Origin: CAZVPZ01 sp964629245
GTDB lineage: Archaea > Nanohalarchaeota > Nanosalinia > Nanosalinales > Nanosalinaceae
Direction of reading: 5' to 3'
NCBI GenBank assembly: GCA_964629245.1
Contig: CAZVPZ010000019.1
Span: 1 to 17,542, forward strand
DNA length: 17,542 nt
Below the pieces are notes generated by a model. It was given only the letters and a program-made list of their open reading frames with translations, did no database searches and was not told the origin of the DNA. Numbering within the stretch: position 1 is the stretch's first letter; each line of letters starts with the position of its first letter. Of the stretch, positions 1 to 7,424 are shown piece by piece. A program made the position numbers and the translations under genes.

Positions 1-1804
1 CGAACTCGACGAGCATGTCCTCGCCCTGGATGTCCTTCGCCACGTTCTTGAAGTACGCCAGGCTGTAGATCGGCTCGCAGCCTCCCGACGTGTTGGCTAT
101 CATCGACGTCGTTCCTGTCGGTGCGATGGTAACCGTGTTATGGTTCCTCATCTCGAGGCCGTCCTCGAAGCCTTCAGGTTCGTATCCTCCCGAGTACTTC
201 TTGAACCATTCAGGGTGTTCCTGCGGTGAGGCCCACTTCGACTTCTCCCATTCCCCGAACGTTCCACGGACCTTCGCTAGCCTGTGAGACTCCTCAACCG
301 AGAACTTGGTCACCAGCCTCTGGATCTCTTTCGCCGCCGCGATGGATTCGTCGCTCCCGTACCGGACTCCTATCTGGACCAGCATCTGGGCGAAACCCAT
401 GATACCGAGGCCTATCTTCCTCATCGAGGTGACCTTGTCCTCTATATCCTCCAGCGGGAAGTCGGACATCGTGACCACGTTGTCAAGGAACCGTGTACCC
501 GTCTTCGCGATGCGCTCGAAGTCCTCCATCCTGAGTGCGTCCTCCATGAAGTCCCGCATCGCCCGGTTCAGGCCTTCCTCCGTGTCGAACTGGTAGTTAT
601 CAAGGTTTTCCTCCTTCCACTCGTAGAAGTTCAGGCCCATCCCGTCGTCCCTGTCCTCCACAAGGAGCGAGAGGTTGATGTGGCCCAGGTTGCACGCCTC
701 GTAGTTCTCAAGCGGCTGCTCCGCGCAGGGATTGGTCGCTTCCATACGGTGCTCGGGGTGCTTCTCCACGTCGATGGAGTGCATCTCGTTGGCCTCGTCG
801 TACATGTAGAGTCCGGGCTCGCCGTTCCTCCACGCACCGTCGATCAGGCATTCCCAGATGAACCTGGCGGGGAGTCTCATCTCCTCGCCTGGCGTCAGGT
901 CGATATCGTATTTCTCGATTTCGTCGCCGAAGGTGTTGGCGAAGTCACGCCAGAAGTTGTCGTCCCTTCCCGTGTCGCTTCCCTCCGCGGTCGGGTGCCA
1001 TTCTTCGTCGGTGTTGTAGAACTCCGCTGTCTTCTCTGTTACGGTGTGGACCTCGTTATCGCGCGGGTTGATGAGGGCGAACTCATCGTCGTTCTTCACC
1101 GCCTCCATGAACGCCTCGGTCAGACCTACCGAGATGTTGAAGTTGGCGAGGTTGCCCTCCTTCCGCTTTGAGACTATGAACCGTAGTATGTCAGGGTGGT
1201 CGACGCGCATGATTCCCATCTGTGCACCCCTCCGTTTGCCGCCCTGCTTGATCGTGGCGCACATCTCATCGAATACCTGCTGGAAGGTCAGGGGTCCCGA
1301 TGCGATACCGCCAGTCGATGCGACCGGGTCGCCCTTCGGCCGCATCAGGTGGAACGGGTATCCTACTCCTCCCCCTGTCTGGAATATCTTCGCCGCCTCG
1401 TGGACCGCGTTGAATATAGAATCCATGTCGTCCTCTGGATGCACCACGAAGCACGCGCTCAACTGCTGGAGCTCCGCGCCCGCGTTCATGAGGGTCGGCG
1501 AGTTCGGCATGAACTCCAGCGATGTCATCATCTCGTAGAACTCCTTCCAGGACTCCTCGTATCCGACGTCATCGTACTTACGGTCAGGTTTGGCAACGTT
1601 CTTTGCGACTCGCTCGAACATCTCTTCAACCGATTCCACCACGTTACCGTCCTTGTCCTTGATGAGGTACCTCGCCGGTAGAATCCGCTCGTACGCGTTC
1701 TCGGTCAGCTTCTCCCTGACCGTCTCCCCTTTGACCCTTTTCACGGGTAGCTTGAACTCTGATTTTGACTCAAAAACGTCCTTTTCCGTAACAGTGTCAG
1801 TCAT
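1..1804 (-). CDS. nrdJ: Adenosylcobalamin-dependent (class II) ribonucleotide reductase, N-terminal ~601 residues, cut by left edge
   Basis: Reduces ribonucleotides to deoxyribonucleotides in the cytosol by a B12-generated thiyl radical. The reading frame is open from the ATG at 1804 to the window edge and I traced it without a break. Seen: LSACFV with Cys118 (redox-active cysteine of the pair), a glycine-rich TGGGVGYPF segment, NPCAEQPL with Cys360 (expected radical cysteine), NLGHINLS, and the phosphate-binding PTGTTSM near residues 562-568. This order is diagnostic for class I/II large subunits; the NPC-E motif and the absence of a nearby small-subunit gene favour class II. No intein is visible in the part present. 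The start is supported by a GGGGGATC sequence 8 bases upstream (1813-1820). It follows nrdR on the same strand with a 148-bp gap that holds its own promoter and a dyad. The C-terminal cysteine tail lies outside the window. Confidence 0.95.
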   Translation of the reverse strand, partial: MTDTVTEKDVFESKSEFKLPVKRVKGETVREKLTENAYERILPARYLIKDKDGNVVESVEEMFERVAKNVAKPDRKYDDVGYEESWKEFYEMMTSLEFMPNSPTLMNAGAELQQLSACFVVHPEDDMDSIFNAVHEAAKIFQTGGGVGYPFHLMRPKGDPVASTGGIASGPLTFQQVFDEMCATIKQGGKRRGAQMGIMRVDHPDILRFIVSKRKEGNLANFNISVGLTEAFMEAVKNDDEFALINPRDNEVHTVTEKTAEFYNTDEEWHPTAEGSDTGRDDNFWRDFANTFGDEIEKYDIDLTPGEEMRLPARFIWECLIDGAWRNGEPGLYMYDEANEMHSIDVEKHPEHRMEATNPCAEQPLENYEACNLGHINLSLLVEDRDDGMGLNFYEWKEENLDNYQFDTEEGLNRAMRDFMEDALRMEDFERIAKTGTRFLDNVVTMSDFPLEDIEDKVTSMRKIGLGIMGFAQMLVQIGVRYGSDESIAAAKEIQRLVTKFSVEESHRLAKVRGTFGEWEKSKWASPQEHPEWFKKYSGGYEPEGFEDGLEMRNHNTVTIAPTGTTSMIANTSGGCEPIYSLAYFKNVAKDIQGEDMLVEF

Positions 1805-1850
1805 GGTTTGTTGATCCCCCTTGAGTGAGTATGAAATGTGGTGATGTGAA

Positions 1851-1876
1851 TCCGGTGCAACTACCGGAATTAATGG
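1851..1876 (-). promoter_or_regulatory. Candidate nrdJ promoter and operator dyad
   Basis: On the minus strand a TTAATT box (1869-1874) is followed directly by a perfect inverted repeat, TCCGGT-N6-ACCGGA (1851-1868). If the box is the TATA element, transcription would start near 1844, so the dyad sits between TATA and start site, where a repressor would block assembly. The transcript would have a leader of about 40 nt, in keeping with the Shine-Dalgarno-like GGGGGATC before nrdJ. The dyad does not resemble the bacterial NrdR box. Confidence 0.4.
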
Positions 1877-1952
1877 TGGTCAGTGAATGTGAAAAATGGA
1901 ATGCATCAACGGTGTGGAATTCAATTTCGGTATGGCTTAGCATCATTTTACG

Positions 1953-2393
1953 TCATCCCTCTTGCAGGGCCTCCACTTCTTTCTGGAAAGACTCCGCGCT
2001 GTCGAACGAGTCGTAGACCGACGCGAACCTGATGTAGGCTACCTCGTTCTTCTTCTTCAGCTCCTCCAGGACGCTGTCGCCTATCTCCTCGGTCGAGACC
2101 TCCTTCTCCCCCCGGACCGACTTCTTCACGTTCTCGACAACCTCGTCCACCTCGCCGTCATCCATCCCCGTCTTCTCGACCGCTCGCTGGATGCCCGAGC
2201 GTATCTTTTCCTCGCGGAAGTCCTGTCTCGTGCCGTCTCGCTTCACGACAGTGATGTCTAGCTTCTCCGCGGTCTCGTAGGTGGTGAACCGCCTGCCGCA
2301 TTCCGAACACTCTCTCCGACGCCTCACGCGGTCAGAGCTCTCCCGGCTGTCTACCACGCTGGTGTCAGGGTTATCGCAGTACGGGCATTTCAT
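1953..2393 (-). CDS. nrdR: Transcriptional regulator NrdR
   Basis: NrdR is a zinc-ribbon/ATP-cone repressor of ribonucleotide reductase genes that senses ATP/dATP. The 146-aa protein has the family length and both domains: an N-terminal zinc ribbon with CPYC at residues 3-6 and CSEC near 29-32, the basic RVRRRRECSECGRRF stretch, then an ATP-cone from about residue 46 (VVKRDGTRQDFREEKI) to 136, including VAYIRFASVY. It lies directly upstream of nrdJ, its expected target, on the same strand. The ATG at 2393 has no Shine-Dalgarno but a TTAAAAAG box about 25 bp upstream, so a leaderless transcript is likely. Two dyads lie just beyond that box and are natural candidates for autoregulation. NrdR is mainly bacterial but also known in haloarchaea and some other archaea. 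Confidence 0.96.
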   Translation of the reverse strand: MKCPYCDNPDTSVVDSRESSDRVRRRRECSECGRRFTTYETAEKLDITVVKRDGTRQDFREEKIRSGIQRAVEKTGMDDGEVDEVVENVKKSVRGEKEVSTEEIGDSVLEELKKKNEVAYIRFASVYDSFDSAESFQKEVEALQEG

Positions 2394-2413
2394 AGCGCAT
2401 AGTTACCTCTAGG

Positions 2414-2421
2414 CTTTTTAA
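2414..2421 (-). promoter_or_regulatory. TATA-like box of nrdR
   Basis: Minus-strand TTAAAAAG centred about 25 bp upstream of the nrdR ATG at 2393, with no ribosome-binding site between them. This is the spacing of a leaderless archaeal promoter. Confidence 0.55.
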
Positions 2422-2440
2422 CCGATTTATGCAGTAGGCC

Positions 2441-2486
2441 ACAACATGTGGGGCAGAACTCATCCCCTTCCCCCACGACATGTTGT
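2441..2486. promoter_or_regulatory. Large inverted repeat upstream of nrdR
   Basis: ACAACATG-TGGGG (2441-2453) pairs with CCCCA-(CGA)-CATGTTGT (2471-2486): 13 complementary positions, a 3-base bulge and a 17-base loop. Each arm holds an ACATGT core (2444-2449 and 2478-2483), 34 bp centre to centre. The left half is itself a dyad, CCACA-ACA-TGTGG (2439-2451). It lies upstream of the nrdR TATA box, so it could be a paired regulator site, or an RNA hairpin if transcription starts further up. Confidence 0.55.
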
Positions 2487-2494
2487 ACTTCCTG

Positions 2495-2524
2495 TCCCAG
2501 TATTGGGATACTGTCCCTTATAAA
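2495..2524. promoter_or_regulatory. Compact dyad next to a TATAAA box
   Basis: A perfect dyad CAGTAT-TGGG-ATACTG (2498-2513) overlaps a second one, TCCCA-GTAT-TGGGA (2495-2508), and is followed by TTATAAA (2518-2524). The box could serve the plus strand, giving a start near 2547 and a leader of about 64 nt for the PIN-KH gene, or the minus strand, where it would give nrdR a long leader holding the 2441-2486 hairpin. Which strand uses it cannot be decided from sequence. Confidence 0.4.
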
Positions 2525-2579
2525 CTCTGCCATGTGAATCGAGTTTGAACTGTGCAAACCTCCCCAACACCAGGCCCGG

Positions 2580-2589
2580 CTTTTTGAAA
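2580..2589 (+). promoter_or_regulatory. TATA-like box of the PIN-KH gene
   Basis: CTTTTTGAAA centred about 27 bp before the ATG at 2611. No ribosome-binding site precedes that ATG, so a leaderless start is favoured and supports 2611 over the upstream TTG at 2545. Confidence 0.45.
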
Positions 2590-2610
2590 CTTTGCTACTA
2601 CTCCAGTAAT

Positions 2611-4404
2611 ATGACACGGAAAATAGTCCCTGACACATCCATCATCATAGACGGCAAGCTATCCTCACTTGCGGAAGAGGGAGAGATAGATGGAGAGGTC
2701 ATAATCCCCGAGTTCGTGGTCGACGAGCTGGAGAACCAGGCCAACCGTGGGCTCGAGGTCGGCTACGCGGGCATCGAGGAGATAGAGACACTGAGAGAAC
2801 TCGCCGACGGGCATGGGTTTGAGGTATCATTCACCGGGCGCCGACCCACCGGCAAGGAGATAGAGCTCGCATCAAATGGACGTATAGACGCACTCATAAG
2901 GGATGTCGCGGAGGAGGCGGGCGGCGTTCTCTACACCGGGGACATCGTCCAGGCACGGATAGCCGAGGCGAAAGGCATCGACGTCGAACTGTTCGAAAAA
3001 GAGCGCGTCGAGAAGTTCCCGCTCAAAGAATACTTTGACGAGGAGACCATGAGCGTTCACCTGAAGCAGGGTGCGATCCCGACCGCGAAGCGTGGACTTC
3101 CAGGCGAGTTCGCGCTGGAGAGGATAGGAGATGAGCCGCTCTCGAAGGAAGATATCAACCGTCTCATCCAGGAGACCGTCGAGACCGCGGAGATATCCGA
3201 TGAAGGACTGGTCGAGATGGAGAGGGAAGGAGCGACAGTCGTCCAGCTCGGTCGCTACCGGATCGCTATCGCGAGGCCGCCCTTCTCTGAGAACCCCGAG
3301 ATAACAGCGGTGCGTCCTGTATCCAAGGTGTCAATAGAGGATTACGGCCTTTCAGACAAACTCCTCGAGAGGCTGGAAAAGCGCGCCGAAGGGGTCCTGA
3401 TCGCGGGCGCTCCTGGCCACGGGAAGTCGACGTTCGCCCAGGCCCTGGCAGAGTTCTACGAGGATGATGGACGTATAGTGAAGACGATGGAGAAACCCCG
3501 CGACCTTGACGTCGGCCCCGATATAACACAGTACTCCGAACTTGAGGAATCGATGGAGAACACCGGTGACTTCCTGCTTCTCGTGCGTCCGGACTACACT
3601 ATATACGACGAGGTCAGGAAGACCGCAGACTTCGAGGTCTACGCGGACATGAGGATGGCCGGCGTTGGCATGCTCGGCGTGGTCCACGCGGCGGAGGCTG
3701 TCGATGCGGTCCAGCGTTTGATCGGCCGTGTCGAACTGGGGATGATACCCCAGGTATGCGATACCGTCATCCACATCGAGAACGCAGAAGTTGCGGAGGT
3801 CTACAAGCTGGAGCTCACCGTCAAGGTCCCCGAGGGAATGACCGAGGCAGACCTCGCGCGTCCGGTCGTGCAGATTAAGGACCTTGAAACCGAGGAACCC
3901 GTCTACGAGATATACACTTACGGCGAGGAGACCGTCGTCATCCCCGTCGAGGAATACGATGAGTCGGGCGCCGAGAAGCTGGCCCGTGAACAGCTCGAGT
4001 ACCGCCTCAAGGGCATGCCCGGAGACCCTGACGTGGAGTTCATCTCCAGCGACCACATCAGGATGGAAGTGGAAGAGGACGCGATATCCAAGATAATAGG
4101 TAAGGGTGGCGAGAACATCCACGAGCTCGAGGAAGAACTCGGCCTCCACATAACAGTCGAGCCGAAGGGCGCAACCATGAAGGAGGAGGTGGAAGAGTTC
4201 GACGTGGAGGAGCGCGGCAACTCGGTGATAATCAGCGTGGGTGAGGACAAGTCGGGCAGGGACGTGGACGTCTACGACCGGGGGGAGTTCCTTTTCACCG
4301 CCACAGTTGGGAAGAACGGCGAGGTCTCGGTTACGAAGCAGTCAGAACTCGCTTCCCGTATACTTGGGGCGAGAGAGACAGGCAAATTGACCGTGCGTAT
4401 CTAG
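2611..4404 (+). CDS. PIN domain - PilT-like ATPase - KH domain protein
   Basis: A 597-aa protein of the archaeal family that joins a PIN nuclease-like domain, a PilT/VirB11-type ATPase and a KH RNA-binding domain; likely acts on RNA, exact role unproven. Seen: N-terminal PIN with VPDTSIIIDGK (Asp near residue 8), the VVDELENQA segment, DALIRDVAEE and LYTGD acidic positions; Walker A GAPGHGKST at residues 266-274; LLLVRPDYTIYDEVRKTADFE and the GMLGVVHA segment typical of PilT-like ATPases; KH motif IIGKGG at 495-500 followed by an amphipathic helix. Length fits the family (about 600-640 aa). I chose the ATG at 2611 because the PIN strand starts there; a TTG-initiated extension to 2545 adds residues unlike a PIN N-terminus. 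Its TAG stop shares a CTAG with the stop of the convergent gene. Confidence 0.93.
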   Translation: MTRKIVPDTSIIIDGKLSSLAEEGEIDGEVIIPEFVVDELENQANRGLEVGYAGIEEIETLRELADGHGFEVSFTGRRPTGKEIELASNGRIDALIRDVAEEAGGVLYTGDIVQARIAEAKGIDVELFEKERVEKFPLKEYFDEETMSVHLKQGAIPTAKRGLPGEFALERIGDEPLSKEDINRLIQETVETAEISDEGLVEMEREGATVVQLGRYRIAIARPPFSENPEITAVRPVSKVSIEDYGLSDKLLERLEKRAEGVLIAGAPGHGKSTFAQALAEFYEDDGRIVKTMEKPRDLDVGPDITQYSELEESMENTGDFLLLVRPDYTIYDEVRKTADFEVYADMRMAGVGMLGVVHAAEAVDAVQRLIGRVELGMIPQVCDTVIHIENAEVAEVYKLELTVKVPEGMTEADLARPVVQIKDLETEEPVYEIYTYGEETVVIPVEEYDESGAEKLAREQLEYRLKGMPGDPDVEFISSDHIRMEVEEDAISKIIGKGGENIHELEEELGLHITVEPKGATMKEEVEEFDVEERGNSVIISVGEDKSGRDVDVYDRGEFLFTATVGKNGEVSVTKQSELASRILGARETGKLTVRI

Positions 4405-4592
4405 ATGGACGACCTTTTTTTCATGTAGTAGTTGACCAGGATGAAGACGGCGATCACCGCGAACGATACCTTTACCGCGCTTATGCCGTGGGCATTCTGG
4501 ACCCAGAGGGGGAGTAGGATGGCGATCGCGAGTACGGCGACTACCGCAGCCAACCCAAAAGTCTGCTTCTGACTGAGCCTTATCACGCCCAT
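4401..4592 (-). CDS. Small membrane protein with two predicted transmembrane helices (unknown function)
   Basis: I do not recognise this 63-aa protein. It has a short polar N-terminus (MGVIRLSQKQT), two hydrophobic helices (about residues 12-30 and 36-56) separated by VQNAHGISAV, and a basic C-terminus (MKKRSS), which by the positive-inside rule puts both ends in the cytosol. It is likely real: a TTTAAA box lies 25 bp upstream of its ATG (4615-4620) with no ribosome-binding site, matching the leaderless style of the neighbours, and its stop codon interlocks with that of the PIN-KH gene (CTAG at 4401-4404). It is divergent from the DUF389 gene across 99 bp. Confidence 0.7.
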   Translation of the reverse strand: MGVIRLSQKQTFGLAAVVAVLAIAILLPLWVQNAHGISAVKVSFAVIAVFILVNYYMKKRSSI

Positions 4593-4614
4593 TGTTTTTG
4601 ATGTGTGTACCCGG

Positions 4615-4620
4615 TTTAAA
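4615..4620 (-). promoter_or_regulatory. TATA box of the 63-aa membrane protein gene
   Basis: TTTAAA centred 25 bp upstream of the ATG at 4592 on the minus strand; leaderless promoter. Confidence 0.6.
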
Positions 4621-4660
4621 GTAAGTGTCGTCCCCGAACAGCACTCGCAGCTCCCTGCGT

Positions 4661-4668
4661 CTTTTTAA
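4661..4668 (+). promoter_or_regulatory. TATA box of the DUF389 gene
   Basis: CTTTTTAA centred about 27 bp upstream of the GTG start at 4692, with no ribosome-binding site. This placement is the main support for the GTG start. Confidence 0.6.
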
Positions 4669-4691
4669 CCCGGTTCAATCAATCTATTGGT

Positions 4692-5855
4692 GTGAGACAG
4701 TTACAGGTATCCGTCCCGAAGAAGTTCAAGGAAGAGGCACAGGAGATCCTTGACGGCCACAGTAGCGACGTCTCCGCCAGCAAGGCCGAGAAGAACGAAA
4801 CCAAGGTGGTGGAGTTCAAGGTCACGGTCGAGTCGGGTCAGATAGACGAGCTGAGCGCGGAGTTAAAAGATATTGAGGGACTGGAGTCGGGCGAACTTTC
4901 CATCCGTGTGCTGGAGCAGGAAACCCTGATAGAGAAAGGGCAAGAGACCCGGGGTTCTGCCTCCATGCTCTCACAGGAGGAGATATACAGCAAGGCGCAG
5001 GAGTTCTCCAGGTTCGATGTCGCGCAGTGGGGACTCATATGCCTTTCATCCGCCATCGCCGCCTACGGCCTGGCGCTCGACAACCTCATAGTCGTTATCG
5101 GTGCGATGATGCTCGCACCCATACTTTCACCTTTTGTATCCGGCGCTCTCTCCCTTGTCGTGGGAGACCGTTCGCTGATGCTTGAGTCTCTACGTTCGGG
5201 ACTTGAGAGCGTGGTGCTCGCGATAGTGGTCTCATTCTTGGCGGTACTTTTCTTCCCGGTAAATATCACACACGCGCTCAACCTCGTGGTGTCGCCGGGT
5301 ATCCTTCCCATCCTGCTGTCGCTCCTGGTAGGGATGGCAGCTGCACTGACCTTCGTCACGGGACTCAGGGACCAGGTGGCAGGTGTCGCGGTGGCCATCG
5401 CACTCGTCCCACCTCTCGCAAGCGTCGGCATAGGTCTCAGGATGCGTGACCTGGTGTTCGCCTCGCAGGCGGCCTCGGTCGCCTTCATCAACGTTCTCTC
5501 TATCATCGTCGCGGGTTTCGTCACCTTCAAGCTTATAGGTCTCAAGCCGTCGACATACTACAAGCAGAAGGAGGCTGAGCAGATACGCTACCTCCTCCCC
5601 GTCGCGGTCATGATCCTGCTGCTGCTGGCGATGCCGGTCGCGTACTCATCCTACATGAACCTTGACGGCTTCCTGGCGCAGCAGAGGGTAGAACAGGAGG
5701 CCGAAGACTTCTTCGGTGAGTCGCTCCTGGAGATGGAGTTCCAGAATTCTCACGCCAGGGTGCTTGTGGTGGGAGATTTCAACGAGACCGAGTTCAGGTC
5801 GAGGCTGCCCGGGACGCTCGACATCGAGGTCATAGAGCTTGCGAGAACAGGCTAG
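4692..5855 (+). CDS. DUF389 family multi-pass membrane protein
   Basis: A 387-aa protein of the widespread DUF389 (uncharacterised hydrophobic domain) family; no established transport or signalling role. The N-terminal 95 residues form a soluble domain beginning MRQLQVSVPKK, followed by a short linker and a block of about six transmembrane helices from residue 115 to 280 carrying the family signature VVIGAMMLAPILSP, then LVVGDRSLMLESLRSG, a second hydrophobic pair (LLPVAVMILLLLAMPVAY), and a C-terminal soluble domain of about 65 residues with a beta-rich HARVLVVGDF segment. Start is GTG at 4692, chosen because it opens the soluble domain and lies 27 bp from a TATA box. The 120-aa membrane protein follows 32 bp downstream on the same strand but has its own TATA box. 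Confidence 0.9.
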   Translation: MRQLQVSVPKKFKEEAQEILDGHSSDVSASKAEKNETKVVEFKVTVESGQIDELSAELKDIEGLESGELSIRVLEQETLIEKGQETRGSASMLSQEEIYSKAQEFSRFDVAQWGLICLSSAIAAYGLALDNLIVVIGAMMLAPILSPFVSGALSLVVGDRSLMLESLRSGLESVVLAIVVSFLAVLFFPVNITHALNLVVSPGILPILLSLLVGMAAALTFVTGLRDQVAGVAVAIALVPPLASVGIGLRMRDLVFASQAASVAFINVLSIIVAGFVTFKLIGLKPSTYYKQKEAEQIRYLLPVAVMILLLLAMPVAYSSYMNLDGFLAQQRVEQEAEDFFGESLLEMEFQNSHARVLVVGDFNETEFRSRLPGTLDIEVIELARTG

Positions 5856-5856
5856 A

Positions 5857-5867
5857 TATTTAAAAAA
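5857..5867 (+). promoter_or_regulatory. TATA box of the 120-aa membrane protein gene
   Basis: TATTTAAAAAA starts two bases after the DUF389 stop codon and is centred about 26 bp before the ATG at 5888; no ribosome-binding site, so a leaderless transcript. Confidence 0.65.
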
Positions 5868-5887
5868 GGATCGGTAAACCCGATTGT

Positions 5888-6250
5888 ATGGCCGCGGTCA
5901 ATCAGATAGTCTTCGCTTTAAACACTTCGGGCACGCTTGCTATAGGCACGATCTGCTTCTTCATCGTCTACACAACGTTCAAGGGCATCGAGGATGAGAA
6001 GATCCAAGAGTTCTCGAAGCGGTTCATGATGGCCATAGCGGTGCTTATACTGTACGTTTCTTACTTCATGACATACAACTCGTTCTTCCCGCAGTCGCAG
6101 ATAGCCCGGTATCCTCTCTACTTGCTCCTTGTCGCGGTCTTCCTCTACATGATCTACGCCGCAGTCGCGTTCGAGCAGGTAGCGGACCAGTACGGTATCT
6201 CCCAGAACTCCAAGCTCGAAAAGATGAGCAGGGAGGAGATGGGAAGCTAG
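5888..6250 (+). CDS. Membrane protein with three predicted transmembrane helices (unknown function)
   Basis: I do not recognise this 120-aa protein. Three hydrophobic helices are clear at about residues 10-31, 45-63 and 75-96, joined by a charged loop (FKGIEDEKIQEFSKRF) and a shorter YNSFFPQSQIARYP loop, with a polar C-terminal tail of about 24 residues. The ATG lies 26 bp from a strong TATA box and the codon use matches the neighbours. It follows the DUF389 gene by 32 bp, so it may be partly co-transcribed with it. Its TAG stop interlocks with that of the convergent CBS-HPF gene in a CTAG tetramer (6247-6250). Confidence 0.75.
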   Translation: MAAVNQIVFALNTSGTLAIGTICFFIVYTTFKGIEDEKIQEFSKRFMMAIAVLILYVSYFMTYNSFFPQSQIARYPLYLLLVAVFLYMIYAAVAFEQVADQYGISQNSKLEKMSREEMGS

Positions 6251-7419
6251 TGGTGTTCCTTCCTCTTATCGTGCTTCCGTCTTATGACCTCATTTAGCTC
6301 GTCCAGCGCCTCGTCCACCACGTCCATCAGCTCCCAGCCGTCCGCGTTGATAGTCGTGAGACCGTACTCGCTTGAAAGCTTGAGGTCTATCTCGTACCGG
6401 TGCTTCCTTCCGTCCTTCTCCGCCTTCTTCACCCTGAGGGTCATCTCCTCGGGTCTCTTCAGCTTTCTCCCGAGCGAGCCCTGGAGCTGCTTCCTTATCT
6501 TGTTGTGGACAACAGCTTTCTCCTCGTCCACATCGAGACCGGTGAGCTGCACAAGGACTGCCTGCCTGAACGAGTAGCCCGCGATGTGGTCGATAAAGTC
6601 CTTGAGGGTCACGATCTGCTCAGGGTAGGAGCCGTCGACAAATATTATCTCCTGGCTGTTCTCCTTGAGCATCTTTCTGACCGCTTCGTCGCCCTTCATG
6701 TGTTCTTCTGCAGTGCAGAGGCTCCTCTGCATCAGCTGGTCCGCCGTCACCCCGGACATCCTTTCCTTCTCGGTGCCGCCAGCGATGTTCACTTCCCGGG
6801 TACCGGAGCGGTTGCCTGCCCGACCACCGGGGCTCTGCTTGTCCCTAGAGACTATCATCTTCAGTATATCTACAGAGTCCACTACTCCCGTCAGGTTGCC
6901 GTCCTTGTCCAGCACCGGCAGCCGGGATATGTTGTTGTCGAGCATGGCGTGGCGCGCCTTCTCGACCGAGTCCTGCTCGAAAACGGTTATGAGCTCTCTC
7001 GTGGATATCTCGCCCGTAGAAACGTTCTGTACCTCGTTTACATCTTCCAGTGACTCCATGAACTCCTGGTCGCCGATAACACCGGCGAGCTTCTTGCCAT
7101 CCATCGAGACCATAAGCTTCCGCCCGGAGTTTACCCTGAGCTCCGCGAGATCGACCAGCGAGGCGTCCATCTCGTACTCGGGAGGCTGGTGCATCACCTT
7201 CTCGAGGTCGGTGTCCTCGGGATTGAACTGGACGAACCGCACGAGCTCGCGGTAGCTTATGGCTCCCTTGAACCGGTTCCTCGAGTCGACCACCGGGATG
7301 GCGCGGAGTCCTTCCTCCTCCATCCTGTTCTTGACCTGCGAGACCGATTCATCGTTCTGCGCGGTGACCGGATTTTCCTGTGTCAACTGCTTCGCCGATA
7401 CCTCGTGAGCAGACACCAT
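6247..7419 (-). CDS. Four-CBS-domain protein with C-terminal ribosome hibernation (HPF-like) domain
   Basis: A 390-aa cytosolic protein. Four CBS units can be read: about residues 8-65 (ENPVTAQNDESVSQVKNRM...LRAIPVVDSRNRFKG style), 67-125, 137-192 (ARHAMLDNNISRLPVLDKDG then LTGVVDSVDIL) and 220-280. CBS pairs usually bind adenine nucleotides. The last 105 residues look like an S30AE/HPF fold: VLVQLTGLDVDEE, a helix with NKIRKQLQG, strands TLRVKKAE and HRYEIDLKL, then ELMDVVDEALDELNEVIRRK, ending in a basic-histidine tail. HPF domains bind the small ribosomal subunit and block mRNA and tRNA sites; tetra-CBS proteins of archaea have been linked to ribosome dimerisation. Inference: a nucleotide-sensing ribosome hibernation factor. 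It starts 5 bases after the NYN nuclease gene stop, so the two are one operon. Confidence 0.82.
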   Translation of the reverse strand: MVSAHEVSAKQLTQENPVTAQNDESVSQVKNRMEEEGLRAIPVVDSRNRFKGAISYRELVRFVQFNPEDTDLEKVMHQPPEYEMDASLVDLAELRVNSGRKLMVSMDGKKLAGVIGDQEFMESLEDVNEVQNVSTGEISTRELITVFEQDSVEKARHAMLDNNISRLPVLDKDGNLTGVVDSVDILKMIVSRDKQSPGGRAGNRSGTREVNIAGGTEKERMSGVTADQLMQRSLCTAEEHMKGDEAVRKMLKENSQEIIFVDGSYPEQIVTLKDFIDHIAGYSFRQAVLVQLTGLDVDEEKAVVHNKIRKQLQGSLGRKLKRPEEMTLRVKKAEKDGRKHRYEIDLKLSSEYGLTTINADGWELMDVVDEALDELNEVIRRKHDKRKEHH

Positions 7420-7424
7420 GGTTA

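Noticed and set aside
284..1171. Long plus-strand open frame opposite nrdJ
   Set aside because: It is the antisense shadow of nrdJ; the nrdJ frame carries all reductase motifs and this one has no recognisable domain.
1825..2016. 63-codon plus-strand frame over the nrdR-nrdJ gap
   Set aside because: No good start or promoter, no recognisable domain, and it runs antisense into nrdR.
2545..2610. Upstream TTG extension of the PIN-KH protein
   Set aside because: Added residues do not look like a PIN N-terminus, and a TATA-like box sits 27 bp before the ATG at 2611.
3352..4149. Long minus-strand open frame within the PIN-KH gene
   Set aside because: Shadow of a coding frame with clear Walker A and KH motifs on the plus strand.
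6400..7053. Plus-strand frame across the CBS-HPF gene
   Set aside because: Antisense shadow; composition is low-complexity Leu/Arg/His typical of reversed coding sequence.
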